This document shows, piece by piece, positions 35,823 to 44,327 of a DNA stretch of 64,000 bases. The translations under genes were made by a program, and so were the position numbers. Position 1 is the stretch's first letter. Each line of letters starts with the position of its first letter. The notes beneath the pieces were generated by a model, which searched no databases, was not told the origin of the DNA, and saw only the letters and a program-made list of their open reading frames with translations. This DNA is from Lichenibacterium dinghuense (GTDB lineage: Bacteria; Pseudomonadota; Alphaproteobacteria; Rhizobiales; Beijerinckiaceae): NCBI RefSeq assembly GCF_021730615.1, contig NZ_JAJLMN010000001.1, positions 4,847,501 to 4,911,500 on the forward strand. The letters run 5' to 3'.

Positions 35823-37244
35823 TCAGGTTTGCGCGGGCGACAGCGCGGCGTCCAGCGGGATCGCGACCGCCGCGGCCGGAACCGGGACGGGCTCGAGCAC
35901 GCTGGGCCCGGGCAGCTCCGCGGGAAGGCGCAGGGTGAAGCACGACCCCCGGCCGGGGGTGCTCTCGACCGCGACGTCGCCGCCGAGCAGGTGCGCGAAG
36001 GCGCGGGTGAGGGCGAGGCCGAGCCCCGTGCCGCCGAAGCGGCGCGTGGTGGACTCGTCCGCCTGGGCGAAGCGCCGGAACAGGCGCGCCATCTGCTCCT
36101 CGCTCATGCCGATGCCGGTGTCGGACACGCTGAAGGCGAGCGCGTCCGTGCCCTCGCGAGCGACGCGGAGCGCGACCGTCCCGTCCTCGGTGAACTTCGC
36201 CGCGTTGCCGAGCAGGTTGAGCAGGCACTGGCGCAGCTTCACGGCGTCGGTCCGCATCGTGCCGATGCCGGGTGCGACCTCCAGGGTGAGCCGGTTGCGC
36301 TTGGCCGCCACCAGCGCGCCCACGGCTTCCGCCGCCTCCGCGGCGAGGCGGGCGACGTCGACCTCCTCGGCGAAGACGTCCATGCGGTTGGCCTCGATCT
36401 TGGACAGGTCGAGCACGTCGTTGATGAGGCCGAGCAGGTGGCGGGCGTTGGATTCGATGCGGCCGAGGTCGGGCAACATGTCGCGCCGGTCCCCCTCCGC
36501 CAGCTCCTCCTGCAGCATCTCGCTGTAGCCGATCACGGCGGACAGCGGCGTGCGGAGCTCGTGGCTCATGTTGGCCAGAAAGGCGCTCTTGGCGCGGTTG
36601 GCCGCCTCGGCGGCGTCCTTGGCGGCCTCCGCCTCGGCCTGCGCGGCCCGCGCCGCGGCGGCCGCGGCCTCGTTCTGGCGCATGAGCTCGCGCAGCGCGT
36701 CGCACACCAGCACCATGCCGGCGCCGATGACGAGATATTGCGCGACCGCCAGGGCTTGGTCGAGCGACAGCTCGCCGACCGGAGGGGTGCTCCAGAAGAA
36801 GTAGGTGGCGCAACCCGCCGAGATCGCCAGGCCGAGGAGGCCCGGGCCGCGCCCGAACGCCACCCCGAAGATGAAGATCACCGGCATGTAGAGCAGGAAC
36901 GGCGCCGTGTTGAGCGGCACGAACAGCCGCAGCAGGCTGATGAGCCCCACGACCACGCCGGTGAGACCGTAGCGCGACCACACCGTCGTCTCGCGGCGGG
37001 ACAGGAAGTCGAGAAACGCGTGCAAGGTCCGCAGCCACCCAGGTCGAGGTCGCCCGACGATAGGTCGCTCCGAACGATGAAGGAAGCGCGACCGTTTCGA
37101 CCGGGTGTGGCCCCGCTGCCTGCCGCTCGTCGAACCGAGTGACGAACCCACGAGTTGTATCGGGGCGTGTATGGATCCCCGCGGCCCGGTGCCGCCCCGC
37201 GCGCGGCGGTCCGGGCTTGCAAGGCTCCGGACCGTCTGATACAA
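35823..37244 (-). CDS. Membrane sensor histidine kinase
   Basis: In this up to 473-residue kinase, residues about 90-185 hold four hydrophobic helices (LTGVVVGLISLLRLF onward) like the KdpD-type DUF4118 sensor region. An Ala/Glu-rich coiled linker leads to the HisKA box FLANMSHELRTPLSAV (phosphorylated His 228) and an HATPase with N, G1 (DTGIGM) and G2 (FGGTGLGLAL) boxes. The first 70 residues are arginine-rich and have no family match; ATG 37244 lies inside the operator of the divergent operon, and a start nearer 37025 (TTG) is likely. It heads the minus-strand signalling cluster and probably phosphorylates the CheY-like receiver 2 kb downstream. Confidence 0.88.
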   Translation of the reverse strand: MYQTVRSLASPDRRARGGTGPRGSIHAPIQLVGSSLGSTSGRQRGHTRSKRSRFLHRSERPIVGRPRPGWLRTLHAFLDFLSRRETTVWSRYGLTGVVVGLISLLRLFVPLNTAPFLLYMPVIFIFGVAFGRGPGLLGLAISAGCATYFFWSTPPVGELSLDQALAVAQYLVIGAGMVLVCDALRELMRQNEAAAAAARAAQAEAEAAKDAAEAANRAKSAFLANMSHELRTPLSAVIGYSEMLQEELAEGDRRDMLPDLGRIESNARHLLGLINDVLDLSKIEANRMDVFAEEVDVARLAAEAAEAVGALVAAKRNRLTLEVAPGIGTMRTDAVKLRQCLLNLLGNAAKFTEDGTVALRVAREGTDALAFSVSDTGIGMSEEQMARLFRRFAQADESTTRRFGGTGLGLALTRAFAHLLGGDVAVESTPGRGSCFTLRLPAELPGPSVLEPVPVPAAAVAIPLDAALSPAQT

Positions 37245-37245
37245 A
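37217..37245 (+). promoter_or_regulatory. Promoter of the SorC-controlled catabolic operon
   Basis: TTGCAA is followed after exactly 17 nt by TACAAA, 64 bp before the E1 alpha start. The same two boxes with the same spacing precede the second FGGY kinase at 50921-50949. The -10 box lies within the left arm of the operator, so bound repressor would block polymerase. The match of two independent promoters makes this much stronger than a single eye-read promoter. Confidence 0.65.
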
Positions 37246-37273
37246 AAACCAAGTCATAATTATTTGCGTCAGC
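37236..37273 (+). promoter_or_regulatory. SorC-family operator, site A
   Basis: This 38-nt element has left arm CTGATACAAA, a central AAGTCATAA and right arm TGCGTCAGC, all at the same spacing as in site B (50940-50977), with 28 of 38 positions shared. The arms are imperfect inverted repeats (CTGAtaCA against CTGAcgCA), as expected for a SorC-type tetramer. It begins inside the -10 box and ends before the ribosome site of the E1 alpha gene. Confidence 0.65.
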
Positions 37274-37308
37274 CGACTCGGCGGAACGCGACACGGGGAG
37301 GGACGCGG

Positions 37309-38301
37309 ATGTCGTTGTCCAACGACGTGATGCTTGAGATGCAGCGGCGCATGCTGCGCATCCGCCTGTTCGACGAGCGGGCATCCAAGATGCTGAAGCG
37401 GGGCCAGATCCCCGGCACGATCCACACGAGCATCGGCCAGGAGGCCCAGGTGGTCGGCGCCTGCATGGCGCTCGACAAGCACGACAACATGACCGGCAAC
37501 CACCGCAGCCACGGCCACCCGATCGGCAAGGGCTCGGCGCTGGGCCCGCTGATGGCAGAGCTGGTCGGCAAGGGCACCGGCGTGTGCAAGGGCAAGGGCG
37601 GCTCGCTCCACCTCGCCGACTTCGCGGTGGGCAGCCTCGGCGAGTCCGGCATCACCGGCTCCTCCATCCCGATCGCGGTCGGCGCGGCGCTGTCCGCCCA
37701 GGTGCTCGGCGACGGCCGCGTGGGGCTGTGCTTCTTCGGCGACGGCGCCGCCAACCAGGGCGTGCTCTACGAGTCCATGAACCTGGCCTCGGCCTACAAG
37801 CTGCCCGTCATCTTCCTCTGCGAGAACAACCACTACGCCCTGTCGACCCCCGCTCACACGGTGACGGGCGGACGCATCTGGGAGCGCGCCGCGGGCTTCG
37901 GCATGCCGGGGGTCTGCGTCGAGGACGGGCAGGACGTGCTGGCGGTCTACGAGGCCGTGAAGGCCGCCGTGGACCGCGCGCGGGCCGGCGAGGGGCCGAC
38001 CCTGGTCGAGGTGATGACCTACCGCTTCCGCGAGCACGCCGAGGGGCTGCGCCTCAACGTCGACTACCGCAACGCCGACGAGCGCGAGCGCTGGACGAGC
38101 CGCGACCCCATCGCGCTGTTCCGTGCCGTGCTGATCGACCGCGGCGTCGCCGACGCGGCCGCCATGGACGCCATGGAGGCCGACATCGCCCGCGAGGTCG
38201 ACGACTGCGTGAAGTTCTCCGACGCGAGCCCCTATCCGGACGCCAAGGTCGCCTTCGAGCACCTCTACACGGATGCCTACGAGACGGAGGCGCTGCAGTG
38301 A
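37309..38301 (+). CDS. TPP-dependent dehydrogenase E1, alpha subunit (acetoin/2-oxoacid dehydrogenase type)
   Basis: This 330-residue E1 alpha subunit has the thiamine diphosphate motif GDGAANQG through CENNHY and a family segment RGQIPGTIHTSIGQEA. It decarboxylates or cleaves a 2-keto (or acetoin-like) substrate and passes the acyl group to a lipoyl domain. The branch resembles acetoin dehydrogenase AcoA more than pyruvate dehydrogenase, but the substrate is open. GGGGAGGGA precedes the ATG. It is the first gene after promoter and operator A, and E1 beta follows with GTGA overlap. Confidence 0.92.
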   Translation: MSLSNDVMLEMQRRMLRIRLFDERASKMLKRGQIPGTIHTSIGQEAQVVGACMALDKHDNMTGNHRSHGHPIGKGSALGPLMAELVGKGTGVCKGKGGSLHLADFAVGSLGESGITGSSIPIAVGAALSAQVLGDGRVGLCFFGDGAANQGVLYESMNLASAYKLPVIFLCENNHYALSTPAHTVTGGRIWERAAGFGMPGVCVEDGQDVLAVYEAVKAAVDRARAGEGPTLVEVMTYRFREHAEGLRLNVDYRNADERERWTSRDPIALFRAVLIDRGVADAAAMDAMEADIAREVDDCVKFSDASPYPDAKVAFEHLYTDAYETEALQ

Positions 38302-39314
38302 CCGTGATGACCTACATCGCCGCGATCGGCGCGGCGCAGCGCGAGGCCATGGTGGCCGACAAGCGCGTAATCGTGATCGGCGAGGACGTCGAGGCCAACG
38401 TCTACGGCACGACCGGCGGCTCGAAGTCCCGCGCCGAGAAGGGCGACTTCGTGCAGGAGTTCGGCCGCAACCGCGTGCGCAACACGCCGATCTCCGAGGA
38501 GGCTATCGTGGGCGCCTCGATCGGCGCCGCCATGACGGGGCTGCGCCCCATCGTCGACCTGTCCTACTCGTCGTTCCTGTACATGGCGATGGACCAGCTC
38601 GTGAACCAGGCGGCCAAGAACCGCTACATGTTCGGCGGCCAGGGCTCGATCCCGATCGTGTTCCGCTCGGCCATGTTCTACGGGCTGAACACCGGCGCGC
38701 ACCATTCGGACCGCCCCTATCCGATGTTCATGAATGTGCCGGGCCTCAAGGTCCTGGTGCCCGCCTCCGCCGCCGACGCCAAGGGGCTGCTGCGCCAGGC
38801 CGTCGACAGCGACGACCCCGTGCTGATCTTCGAATCCGTGCCGCTGTGGGGCTCGAAGGAAGAGGTCGACGAGAGCGAGTACCGCATCCCCTTCGGGGTC
38901 GCGCGCGTGCGCCGCGAGGGCACGGACGTCACCATCGTGGGCATCTCCGGCTCGGTGCCGCAGGCCGTCAAGGCGGCCGAGGCGCTGGCCGAGCAGGGCA
39001 TCTCGGCCGAGGTGATCGACCCGCGCACGCTGGTGCCGCTCGACACCAGGACCATCCTCGAATCCGTCCGCAAGACGGGGCGCCTCGTCATCGCCGAACC
39101 GGCGCACCGCACCTGCGGGGCCGCGGCCGAGATCTCGGCCATCGTGGCCGAGCAGGCCTTCGACGCCCTGCGCGCGCCGATCCGGCGCGTCACCGCGCCG
39201 GACATGCAGATCCCCTTCAGCCCCGCGCTCGAGGCGGGGTTCTACCCGACCGCCGACAAGATCGTGGCGGTGACCCGCACCATCTGCGGCAACAACGCCC
39301 CCACCGATCTGTGA
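38298..39314 (+). CDS. TPP-dependent dehydrogenase E1, beta subunit
   Basis: This 338-residue partner of the alpha subunit completes the active site. Features: GEDVEANVYGTTGGSK, NTPISEEAIVGASIG and the transketolase C-terminal domain with EVIDPRTLVPLDTRTI and EPAHRTCG. The GTG start at 38298 overlaps the alpha stop and has GGAGG 8 nt upstream; ATG 38307 is possible but too far from it. The lipoyl carrier gene follows in 25 bp. Confidence 0.92.
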   Translation: MTVMTYIAAIGAAQREAMVADKRVIVIGEDVEANVYGTTGGSKSRAEKGDFVQEFGRNRVRNTPISEEAIVGASIGAAMTGLRPIVDLSYSSFLYMAMDQLVNQAAKNRYMFGGQGSIPIVFRSAMFYGLNTGAHHSDRPYPMFMNVPGLKVLVPASAADAKGLLRQAVDSDDPVLIFESVPLWGSKEEVDESEYRIPFGVARVRREGTDVTIVGISGSVPQAVKAAEALAEQGISAEVIDPRTLVPLDTRTILESVRKTGRLVIAEPAHRTCGAAAEISAIVAEQAFDALRAPIRRVTAPDMQIPFSPALEAGFYPTADKIVAVTRTICGNNAPTDL

Positions 39315-39339
39315 TCACCCCTTTCAACGGAGTCCGACC

Positions 39340-39582
39340 ATGAAAGTCGAAGTGTTGCTGCCTCAGTGGGGCATGGGCATGAGCGAGGGCACCGTCACGG
39401 CCTGGAAGATCAAGGTCGGCGACAAGGTCAACGAGGGCGACGTGCTCGCCGAGATCGAGACCGAGAAGGTGACCCAGGAGCTGGAGTCGCCGGCCAGCGG
39501 CACGATCAGGGAGATCCTGGTCGAGGAAAGCCAGGAGGCCAAGGTCCGCACGGCGCTCGCGATCATCGAATCCGACGACTGA
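39340..39582 (+). CDS. Free-standing lipoyl carrier domain of a 2-oxoacid dehydrogenase complex
   Basis: The 80-residue protein is a single lipoyl (biotinyl-type) domain: LPQWGMGMSEGTVTAWKIK, then the lipoylation lysine 43 in EIETEKVTQELES, and a closing GTIREILVEE turn. It stops there, with no peripheral-subunit-binding or catalytic domain. The matching catalytic domain is a separate gene 2.8 kb downstream (42361-43047). It would take an acyl group from E1 and hand it to that free E2 core. Confidence 0.9.
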   Translation: MKVEVLLPQWGMGMSEGTVTAWKIKVGDKVNEGDVLAEIETEKVTQELESPASGTIREILVEESQEAKVRTALAIIESDD

Positions 39583-39740
39583 CCCCGGCCCGGCCGCACG
39601 GGCCGGAGGGGGCGAACCCGCGCGGCGCGCGAGCGAGGGCCGCCCTCGCGCCGCGGGACGATCGAGACGGCCGGCGAACGGCCGCAGGCGGCACCCCGGC
39701 CGGGGTGCCGGCCCGACCGAACGGAGGGGGAGGGACGCGG

Positions 39741-41414
39741 ATGCCAGCGACGACGGAAGGGCGCACGGGAGATCTCGGCGGGTCGACGCCGCCCGCGCCC
39801 AACGAGATCTTCGACGTGATCGTGGTCGGGGCCGGCATCAACGGCACCGGCACGGCGCGCGACGCGGCGGCCCGCGGCCTGCGCGTCGCCCTGGTGGAGC
39901 GCGAGGACGTCGGCTCCGGCACCTCCAACTATTCGGGCCGGCTGGTGCACGGGGGGCTGCGCTACCTGGAGCAGGGCGACGTGCGCCTCGTGCGCGAGTC
40001 CCTGCGCGAGCGCGAGCGCCTGTTCCGGCTGGCGCCCCACCTCGTCAAGCCCGTGCCGCTCATGATGCCTTTCTACCGGCACAACAAGCGCTCGAAATGG
40101 GCCATCCGCGCCGCCATGCTGGCCTATGACGCGCTGTCCTTCGACAAGTCGACGAACTCGCACTTCGTGCTGTCGCGCGAGGAGACGATCAAGCGCAGCC
40201 CCGGCATCAACCAGGACGGCCTCGAAGGCTCGGCCATCTTCATGGACGGGCAGGTCGTGTGGTCGGAGCGGCTCTGCGTCGAGGTCGCGCTCGCGGCCCG
40301 CGCCGACGGCGTGAAGATCTACACCCACGCGGAGGTCGACGGGCTGATCAGCGACGGCCAGACCGTGAAGGGCATCCGCTACACGGACCGCATCACCGGC
40401 GAGCGGCACGCGCTCGGGGCCCGCGTGGTCGTCAACGCGGCGGGGCCATGGGTCGACGCCGTGCTGGCCAGCGACGAGCGCATCACCCAGCGCTTCATCG
40501 GCGGCACCAAGGGCAGCCACCTCATCGTCCGGCCCTTCCCGGGCGCGCCGACCGACGTCGTCTACTACGAGTCCCACAAGGACGGCCGCCTCGTGCTGGT
40601 CATCCCCTGGGGCGACCAGATCATGATCGGCACGACCGATTCCCGCTACGACGGCGACCCGTCCGAGGCGCGGGCGGACCGGAGCGAGGTCGAATACCTG
40701 TTCGGCGAGGTGAACCGGCTGGTGCCCGGAGCCAAGCTCACGGAGGACGACATCCTCTACACCTACGCCGGCGTGCGCCCGCTGCCCTTCGTGCCCGACA
40801 AGTCCGAGTGGAACGTGTCGCGCTCCCACGTCATCAAGGACCACGCGCCCGAGCACCGCGGCCTCCTGTCCCTGATCGGCGGCAAGCTGACCACCTACCG
40901 CTCGCTCGCCGAGGAGGCGACCGACGAGGTGTTTAAGCAGCTCGGCGCCAAGCCGCCGCGCTGCCTGACGACCGGCATGCCCTTCCCGGGCGCCCGCGTG
41001 CAGAACTGGGCGAGGTTCACGGACGACCTCGTCGCCACGAGCGGCGTCGCCCGCCCCGTGGTCGAGCGGCTGGTGGGCATCTACGGCTCCCGCGCCGGCG
41101 ACGTGCTCGCGGTGGGGCGCGACGATCCCTCGCTGCTGGAGCCGCTCGGCCCCGACAGCACCTGCATCGGCGCCGAGGTGGTCTTCACCTGGGACAACGA
41201 GTTCTGCCGCACGCTGCACGACGTGCTGCTCCGGCGCACCATGATCGTCCACACCGCCGACAACGGCGCGGGCGTGGTCGACCGCGCGGCCGACATCCTG
41301 GCTAGGCACCTCGGCTGGGGCGCGAACCGCCGCGACAGCGAGGTGGCGGACTACAAGCGCTACATCGAGCGCTTCGCCAAGCCCGAGCCGGCCCCGGCCG
41401 CGCACGCCGCCTGA
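39741..41414 (+). CDS. GlpD-like FAD-dependent (polyol-)phosphate dehydrogenase
   Basis: This 557-residue flavoprotein has an N-terminal FAD motif VIVVGAGINGTGTARDAAAR, GTSNYSGRLVHGGLRYLEQG, VIPWGDQIMIGTTDSRYDGD and GGKLTTYRSLAEEA, then a C-terminal helical domain. This is the glycerol-3-phosphate dehydrogenase fold that also includes erythritol-4-phosphate dehydrogenase EryB. It would oxidise a polyol phosphate to the ketose phosphate at the membrane and pass electrons to quinone. The position beside FGGY kinases and an aldolase supports a catabolic rather than a respiratory-shuttle role. GGGGGAGGGA precedes ATG 39741. Confidence 0.88.
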   Translation: MPATTEGRTGDLGGSTPPAPNEIFDVIVVGAGINGTGTARDAAARGLRVALVEREDVGSGTSNYSGRLVHGGLRYLEQGDVRLVRESLRERERLFRLAPHLVKPVPLMMPFYRHNKRSKWAIRAAMLAYDALSFDKSTNSHFVLSREETIKRSPGINQDGLEGSAIFMDGQVVWSERLCVEVALAARADGVKIYTHAEVDGLISDGQTVKGIRYTDRITGERHALGARVVVNAAGPWVDAVLASDERITQRFIGGTKGSHLIVRPFPGAPTDVVYYESHKDGRLVLVIPWGDQIMIGTTDSRYDGDPSEARADRSEVEYLFGEVNRLVPGAKLTEDDILYTYAGVRPLPFVPDKSEWNVSRSHVIKDHAPEHRGLLSLIGGKLTTYRSLAEEATDEVFKQLGAKPPRCLTTGMPFPGARVQNWARFTDDLVATSGVARPVVERLVGIYGSRAGDVLAVGRDDPSLLEPLGPDSTCIGAEVVFTWDNEFCRTLHDVLLRRTMIVHTADNGAGVVDRAADILARHLGWGANRRDSEVADYKRYIERFAKPEPAPAAHAA

Positions 41415-41474
41415 CAGACCCGCCGGGCGCGCCCGGCGACCACCACAGCGAGAACACGAGGGAAGGAAGAACCG

Positions 41475-42344
41475 ATGAAGCTGCTCGATCCCCACGCCAC
41501 CATCGAGGCCGCGCGCCAGGGCGGATACGCGGTCGGCGCCTACAACATGCACAACGAGGAGACCTGCGAGGCGCTGCTGATGGCCGCCGAGGAGGCCGAT
41601 TCGCCGGTGATCCTGCAGGTCGGCCGCGCCATCATCCCGCACTGGGGCGTCGCGCGCTCCTTCGAGATGACGAAGCGCCTCGCCGAGAAGTCCGGCGCCG
41701 AGGTGATCTTCCACCTCGACCACGGCAGCTGGGACGAGGTCCACGAGGCCATCAAGCTCGGCTTCAACTCCATCATGTACGACGGCGCCCACCTGCCGCT
41801 CGACGAGAACATCGCCTCGACCAAGCGCATCGTCGAGATCTGCCACTCCTTCGGCATCCCGGTCGAGGCCGAGCTCGGCAAGATCCCGGACGCCGACGAG
41901 AAGGTCGACTGGTCCGACTACTACACGGACGTCGAGGAGGCCCGCCGCTTCGTGAAGGAGACCGGCGTCGACACGCTGGCGATCTCGGTGGGCATCGTCC
42001 ACGGCGTCGTGCCGGGCCGGCCGCAGGAGCCGATCAGCATCGAGCGCACCCGCGAGATCAAGGAAGCGGTCGGCATCCCGCTGGTGCTGCACGGCGCCTC
42101 CGGCCTGTCGAACGAGGAGGTACAGGGCGCCAAGGCGGCCGGCGTGTGCAAGTTCAACGCCGACACGGACCTGCGCCACGCCTTCCGCCGCGGCTTCGAA
42201 TCCGTCTGGGCGCAGGGCGACCGCCAGCTCGAGGACGCGATGCGGGAAGGCCGCAAGCAGATGATCCCGGCCACGATCGAGAAGATGCGCCAGTACGGCT
42301 GCGCGGGCCGGGCCGGCGGGGTCACCCGCCGCGCCGCGGCCTGA
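41475..42344 (+). CDS. Class II (zinc) ketose-bisphosphate aldolase
   Basis: This 289-residue TIM-barrel aldolase has Asp 82 and zinc-ligand His 83 in FHLDHGSWDEVH, a second zinc His in GIVHGVVPG and a third in VLHGASGL, where the GASG turn binds phosphate. Family members cleave fructose- or tagatose-bisphosphate, or sugar 1-phosphates, to DHAP and an aldehyde. In this operon it would split the keto-phosphate formed by the kinases and the GlpD-like enzyme. Spacing to the upstream gene is 60 bp and to the E2 core gene 16 bp. Confidence 0.9.
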   Translation: MKLLDPHATIEAARQGGYAVGAYNMHNEETCEALLMAAEEADSPVILQVGRAIIPHWGVARSFEMTKRLAEKSGAEVIFHLDHGSWDEVHEAIKLGFNSIMYDGAHLPLDENIASTKRIVEICHSFGIPVEAELGKIPDADEKVDWSDYYTDVEEARRFVKETGVDTLAISVGIVHGVVPGRPQEPISIERTREIKEAVGIPLVLHGASGLSNEEVQGAKAAGVCKFNADTDLRHAFRRGFESVWAQGDRQLEDAMREGRKQMIPATIEKMRQYGCAGRAGGVTRRAAA

Positions 42345-42360
42345 CGGGAGCGCCCCCGCG

Positions 42361-43047
42361 ATGACCGCTACGGCCCCGATCGACGAAGGGCGCGCGGTGC
42401 CGCTGTCCAAGACGGCGCGCACCATGGCCAAATACATGAGCCAGGCCTGGACGGCGCCGATGTTCGGCCTCACGGCCGAGGTCGACATGACCGCCGCCAA
42501 CGCGCGCAGGGCGCAGCTGAAGGGCGAGGGCGTCACGCTGACGGACGTGATCGTGCAGAGCTGCGTCAGGGCCATCAAGGCCCATCCCAAGCTCAACGCA
42601 CATTTCCGCGACGACGCCGTCGTGTTCTACGACGACGTCAACGTCGGCCTCGCGGTCGCCAACGACAAGGGCCTGATCGTGCCGGTCATCCACGGCGCGC
42701 AGGAGCTGTCGCTGTCCGAGATCGGGGCGCGGCGGCGCGAGCTGATCGGCAAGACGCGCACGGGCGGCCTCAAGGTCCCGGACGTGACGGGCGGCACCTT
42801 CACGGTGTCGAACCTCGGCATGTTCGACGTGACGCGCTTCACGGCGATCATCAACCCGCCGCAGGTGGCGATCCTGGCGGTCGGCAGCACGGTCCATCGC
42901 CAGGTGTGGAACGGCGGCGAGCCCGCGTGGCGGCCGGTCGCCGAGTTCACCCTGACGAGCGACCACCGCGCGGTCGACGGGGCCGCGGCGGCGGGCTTCC
43001 TGCAGGCGCTGAAGAAGGATCTCGAAGCGGGGGACGGCGCGGCCTGA
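42361..43047 (+). CDS. Free-standing E2 acyltransferase catalytic domain
   Basis: The 228-residue protein is the CoA-dependent acyltransferase core of a dihydrolipoyl transacylase: an N-terminal LSKTARTMAKYMSQAWTAP, GLIVPVI and the active-site His 202/Asp 206 in TSDHRAVDG. It lacks the usual N-terminal lipoyl and E1/E3-binding domains; the lipoyl domain is a separate gene at 39340. It would transfer the acyl group to CoA. No dihydrolipoyl dehydrogenase (E3) gene is in the locus, so E3 must come from elsewhere. Confidence 0.92.
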   Translation: MTATAPIDEGRAVPLSKTARTMAKYMSQAWTAPMFGLTAEVDMTAANARRAQLKGEGVTLTDVIVQSCVRAIKAHPKLNAHFRDDAVVFYDDVNVGLAVANDKGLIVPVIHGAQELSLSEIGARRRELIGKTRTGGLKVPDVTGGTFTVSNLGMFDVTRFTAIINPPQVAILAVGSTVHRQVWNGGEPAWRPVAEFTLTSDHRAVDGAAAAGFLQALKKDLEAGDGAA

Positions 43048-43147
43048 CGCGGCCGCCCTGTCCCGCTCCGAGGCGACGGACCCGGCCGACCGGCCGGGCA
43101 CCCGAAGACCGCATCACCGAAGAACATATCCACGGAGGAAACGAAAC

Positions 43148-44134
43148 GTGAGCAAGCACGCCAACCGCCGCCTGTCCCGCCTCACCCTCGGCACCGCGGC
43201 CTGCGCGCTGGCCCTGTCGGCGGCGCTGCCCGCCTTCGCGGCCGACAAGGGCTCCATCGGCGTCTCGGTCGCCGACCAGAAGTCGCTGTTCTACGTCGCC
43301 GCCGTCGAGGGCATGAAGGCCGAGGCCGCCAAGCTGGGCTACGACCTCCGCATCGCCTCGGCCAGCAACAATTCGAGCCTGCAGATCAAGCAGGTCCAGG
43401 ACCTGCTGGTGCAGAACGTCAAGGCGCTGATCTTCATCTCGCAGGACTCGACGGCCGCCCAGGCCGGCGTCAAGGCCGCCAACAAGGCCGACGTGCCGGT
43501 GGTGGCCGTCGACGAGAAGCCGGAGGCCGGCGCCGGCAAGCTCGTCACCTACATCGCGACCGACAGCGTGAAGGCCGCCCGCGACCTGTGCACCTGGGCG
43601 TTCAAGCAGATGGGCGGCAAGGGCAACATCGCCATCCTGCGCGGCGTGCTGGGCGCCACCGCCGAGCTGCAGCGCTCGCAGGGCTGCAAGGAGGCCCTGA
43701 AGGAGTACCCCGACATCCACGTCGTGGCCGAGCAGACCGCCAACTGGGACGAGACCGAGGCCTACAAGGCGACCCAGAACATCCTGACCGCCAACCCGAA
43801 GCTCGACGCCGTGTTCGGCGAGTCCGACGCCATGGCGATGGGCGCCGCCAAGGCGGCCAAGCAGGCGGGCCGCGACGGGCTGATCTACTTCGGCATCGAC
43901 GGCTTCCCGACCATGTTCACGGCCGTGAAGTCCGGCCTGACGCAGGCCACCATGGCCCAGAACCCCTACAAGATGGGCGTGATGGCGGTGGACGACGCGG
44001 TGGCGGTCATCACCGGCGGCGGCAAGGACATCAAGCCCGAGCAGTACATCGACACCACGCTGATCACCAAGGACAACGCCGGCACCGAGAAGCCGTCGAC
44101 CTATTACGGCCCGTCCGCCGACAGCATGCAGTGA
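43148..44134 (+). CDS. Sugar ABC transporter periplasmic binding protein (ribose/galactose type)
   Basis: The 328-residue protein has a signal peptide (SRLTLGTAACALALSAALP, ending AFAADKG) and a Periplasmic_binding_4 fold: LFYVAAVEGMKAEAAKLGYD, AVDEKPEAG, GESDAMAMGAAKAAKQAG, and GIDGFPTMFTAVKSG. The start is GTG, behind GGAGGAAAC. It brings the locus substrate to the permease. Ligand unknown; the type binds pentoses, hexoses, polyols and autoinducer-2. A perfect 15-bp hairpin follows it and may stabilise its mRNA relative to the downstream genes. Confidence 0.93.
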   Translation: MSKHANRRLSRLTLGTAACALALSAALPAFAADKGSIGVSVADQKSLFYVAAVEGMKAEAAKLGYDLRIASASNNSSLQIKQVQDLLVQNVKALIFISQDSTAAQAGVKAANKADVPVVAVDEKPEAGAGKLVTYIATDSVKAARDLCTWAFKQMGGKGNIAILRGVLGATAELQRSQGCKEALKEYPDIHVVAEQTANWDETEAYKATQNILTANPKLDAVFGESDAMAMGAAKAAKQAGRDGLIYFGIDGFPTMFTAVKSGLTQATMAQNPYKMGVMAVDDAVAVITGGGKDIKPEQYIDTTLITKDNAGTEKPSTYYGPSADSMQ

Positions 44135-44220
44135 CGCCGAGCCGGCAAAGCGCCGCTCGGGCATCGGTCCTGGCTCGACCTCCCGGGCTGCGGCGCGTGG
44201 AGTGACGGCGCCGGTCCCTC

Positions 44221-44255
44221 CGCTGTCGTCCCGGGCCCGACCCGGGACGACAGCG
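44221..44255 (+). repeat. Perfect 15-bp hairpin between binding-protein and ATPase genes
   Basis: CGCTGTCGTCCCGGG and CCCGGGACGACAGCG are exact inverted repeats around CCCGA. No T run follows. It lies in the 193-bp gap after the binding-protein gene. Such elements in alphaproteobacteria are often dispersed palindromes, and one at this position can protect the upstream mRNA, giving more binding protein than transporter. Confidence 0.8.
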
Positions 44256-44327
44256 TCCAACGTGCCGGGGACGTCGGGGGTACCGCCGACGCCACGCTCA
44301 GACCAAAACATCGGAGATCGAGGCGCC

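Noticed and set aside
37026-37244. The first 70 residues of the histidine kinase frame as real protein
   Set aside because: Not rejected outright, but arginine-rich, unconserved in kind, and starting inside an operator and promoter; a shorter start is more likely.
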